Assembly: GCA_002015125.1 (NCBI GenBank)
Contig: MUYB01000044.1
Coordinates: forward strand, 1-5,916
DNA from: [Haemophilus] felis
GTDB taxonomy: Bacteria; Pseudomonadota; Gammaproteobacteria; Enterobacterales; Pasteurellaceae
Direction of reading: 5' to 3'
Length of the DNA: 5,916 nt
In this document: one piece after another, positions 5,514-5,916 of the stretch
Position numbering within the stretch: the stretch's first letter is position 1
How the letters are laid out: each line of letters opens with the position of its first letter
Made by a program: the position numbers and the translations under genes
The notes under the pieces: model-generated
Seen by the model: the letters and a program-made list of their open reading frames with translations, nothing else
Databases searched by the model: none
Told to the model about the DNA's origin: nothing

Positions 5514-5900
5514 AGTCTTGCATTAGCAGGACAAAGCCCACAAGCGATAGCTACGGGAGCGGCTTCGCCTTATATCAACCAAGGGATTAAAGAGATAACA
5601 GAACACTACCCAGAACTCAATATTCCAGCGCATATATTATGGGGTGCAATTGAAGCAGAGCTCACAGGCGGAAAAGCTGCAACAGGCGCTATTGTGGCTG
5701 GTGTTGGCGAGCTATCCGCACCAATACTAAGCAAAGCCCTCTATGGTAATAAAAAAACAAATGAGCTTACTGACGCAGAAAAACAGCAAGTCTTAAACTT
5801 AAGCAAACTGGTTGCAGGTATCGCCAGTGGTTTAACGGCAACAGGGAATAGTGCTGAAAATATCGCAACGATAAGCCAAGGAATGAAAATTGCTGAAAAT

Positions 5901-5915
5901 GCGGTGGAGAATAAT
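5901..5915 (+). repeat. VENN-seam repeat, copy 3 (15 bases)
   Basis: GCGGTGGAGAATAAT is identical to 5-19 and 1335-1349. The bases to its left differ (GAAAAT in place of AGAAGG), because here it is joined to the canonical A-E-N-A pretoxin end. The copy to its right begins the next module outside the window. Confidence 0.8.
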
Positions 5916-5916
5916 C

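Larger units (their letters stand above)
5427..5915 (+). pseudogene. Pretoxin (PT-VENN) region of the tpsA-like gene, separated by the stop and 3' partial
   Basis: This continues the upstream frame without a shift for 163 codons and runs off the right edge. It starts with a charged helix (AKAKREEAKSWETGGKNKR). A hydrophobic, alanine/glycine-rich pretoxin follows: ITTALSLALAGQSPQAIATG, then YPELNIPAHILWGAIEAELTGGKAATGAIVAGVGELSAPIL in sense, with the typical H-x-x-W-G-A pattern. Next come LTDAEKQQVLNLSKLVAGIASGL and the final A-E-N-A-V-E-N-N, with VENN at 5904-5915. This is the classical PT-VENN domain of CdiA/FhaB proteins. It lies between the haemagglutinin stalk and the toxin and is thought to help release or entry of the toxin end. 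Another toxin module is expected just right of the window. No good internal start is seen after the stop, so it is probably untranslated unless the stop is read through. Confidence 0.8.

Noticed and set aside
1..5916. tRNA, rRNA, CRISPR array, riboswitch or insertion sequence
   Set aside because: I saw no cloverleaf with conserved loops, no regularly spaced repeats and no transposase or integrase frame on either strand.

Overview
The window looks like part of a two-partner-secretion (TpsA/FhaB) or contact-dependent-inhibition (CdiA) locus from a member of the Pasteurellaceae. Three perfect copies of the 9-base Haemophilus-type DNA uptake signal (AAGTGCGGT or its complement) point to a Haemophilus, Aggregatibacter or Pasteurella-like host. 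All three lie in the tpsA part and none was seen in the A/T-rich first half. The genus is an inference.

Layout. Bases 1-2889 are a tandem run of displaced ('orphan') toxin C-termini and immunity genes, all on the + strand. Module 1 starts at a VENN motif at the left edge: a 295-residue toxin end, then an 86-residue two-helix membrane protein overlapping it by ATGA. Bases 1153-1337 hold a decayed pretoxin segment with two apparent 1-base deletions, leading into a second VENN. Module 2 is a 232-residue toxin end followed, again with an ATGA overlap, by a 78-residue two-helix membrane protein. Module 3 is a 108-residue toxin tail that has lost its VENN and entry region. It is followed by an immunity gene frameshifted at a poly-A/poly-T tract. 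A 13-base perfect inverted repeat (2890-2952) enclosing a possible terminator closes the array.

Bases 2979-5915 hold a deleted tpsA-like gene. A signal-peptide-like start is joined directly to the FHA-2 and periplasmic region of a filamentous haemagglutinin, with no TPS secretion domain. A single in-frame TAA (5424-5426) separates this from a continuous pretoxin segment that ends exactly in a third VENN at the right edge.

How the parts fit. In CdiA/TpsA systems the VENN motif marks the seam between the conserved stalk and the exchangeable toxin. Orphan modules downstream of a complete tpsA can be recombined onto it at that seam, while their immunity genes protect the cell. Here all three immunity proteins are small, predicted inner-membrane proteins. 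This suggests, without proving it, that the toxins act on the membrane (ionophore or pore type) and not as nucleases. No RNA genes, CRISPR array or recognisable transposase were seen.
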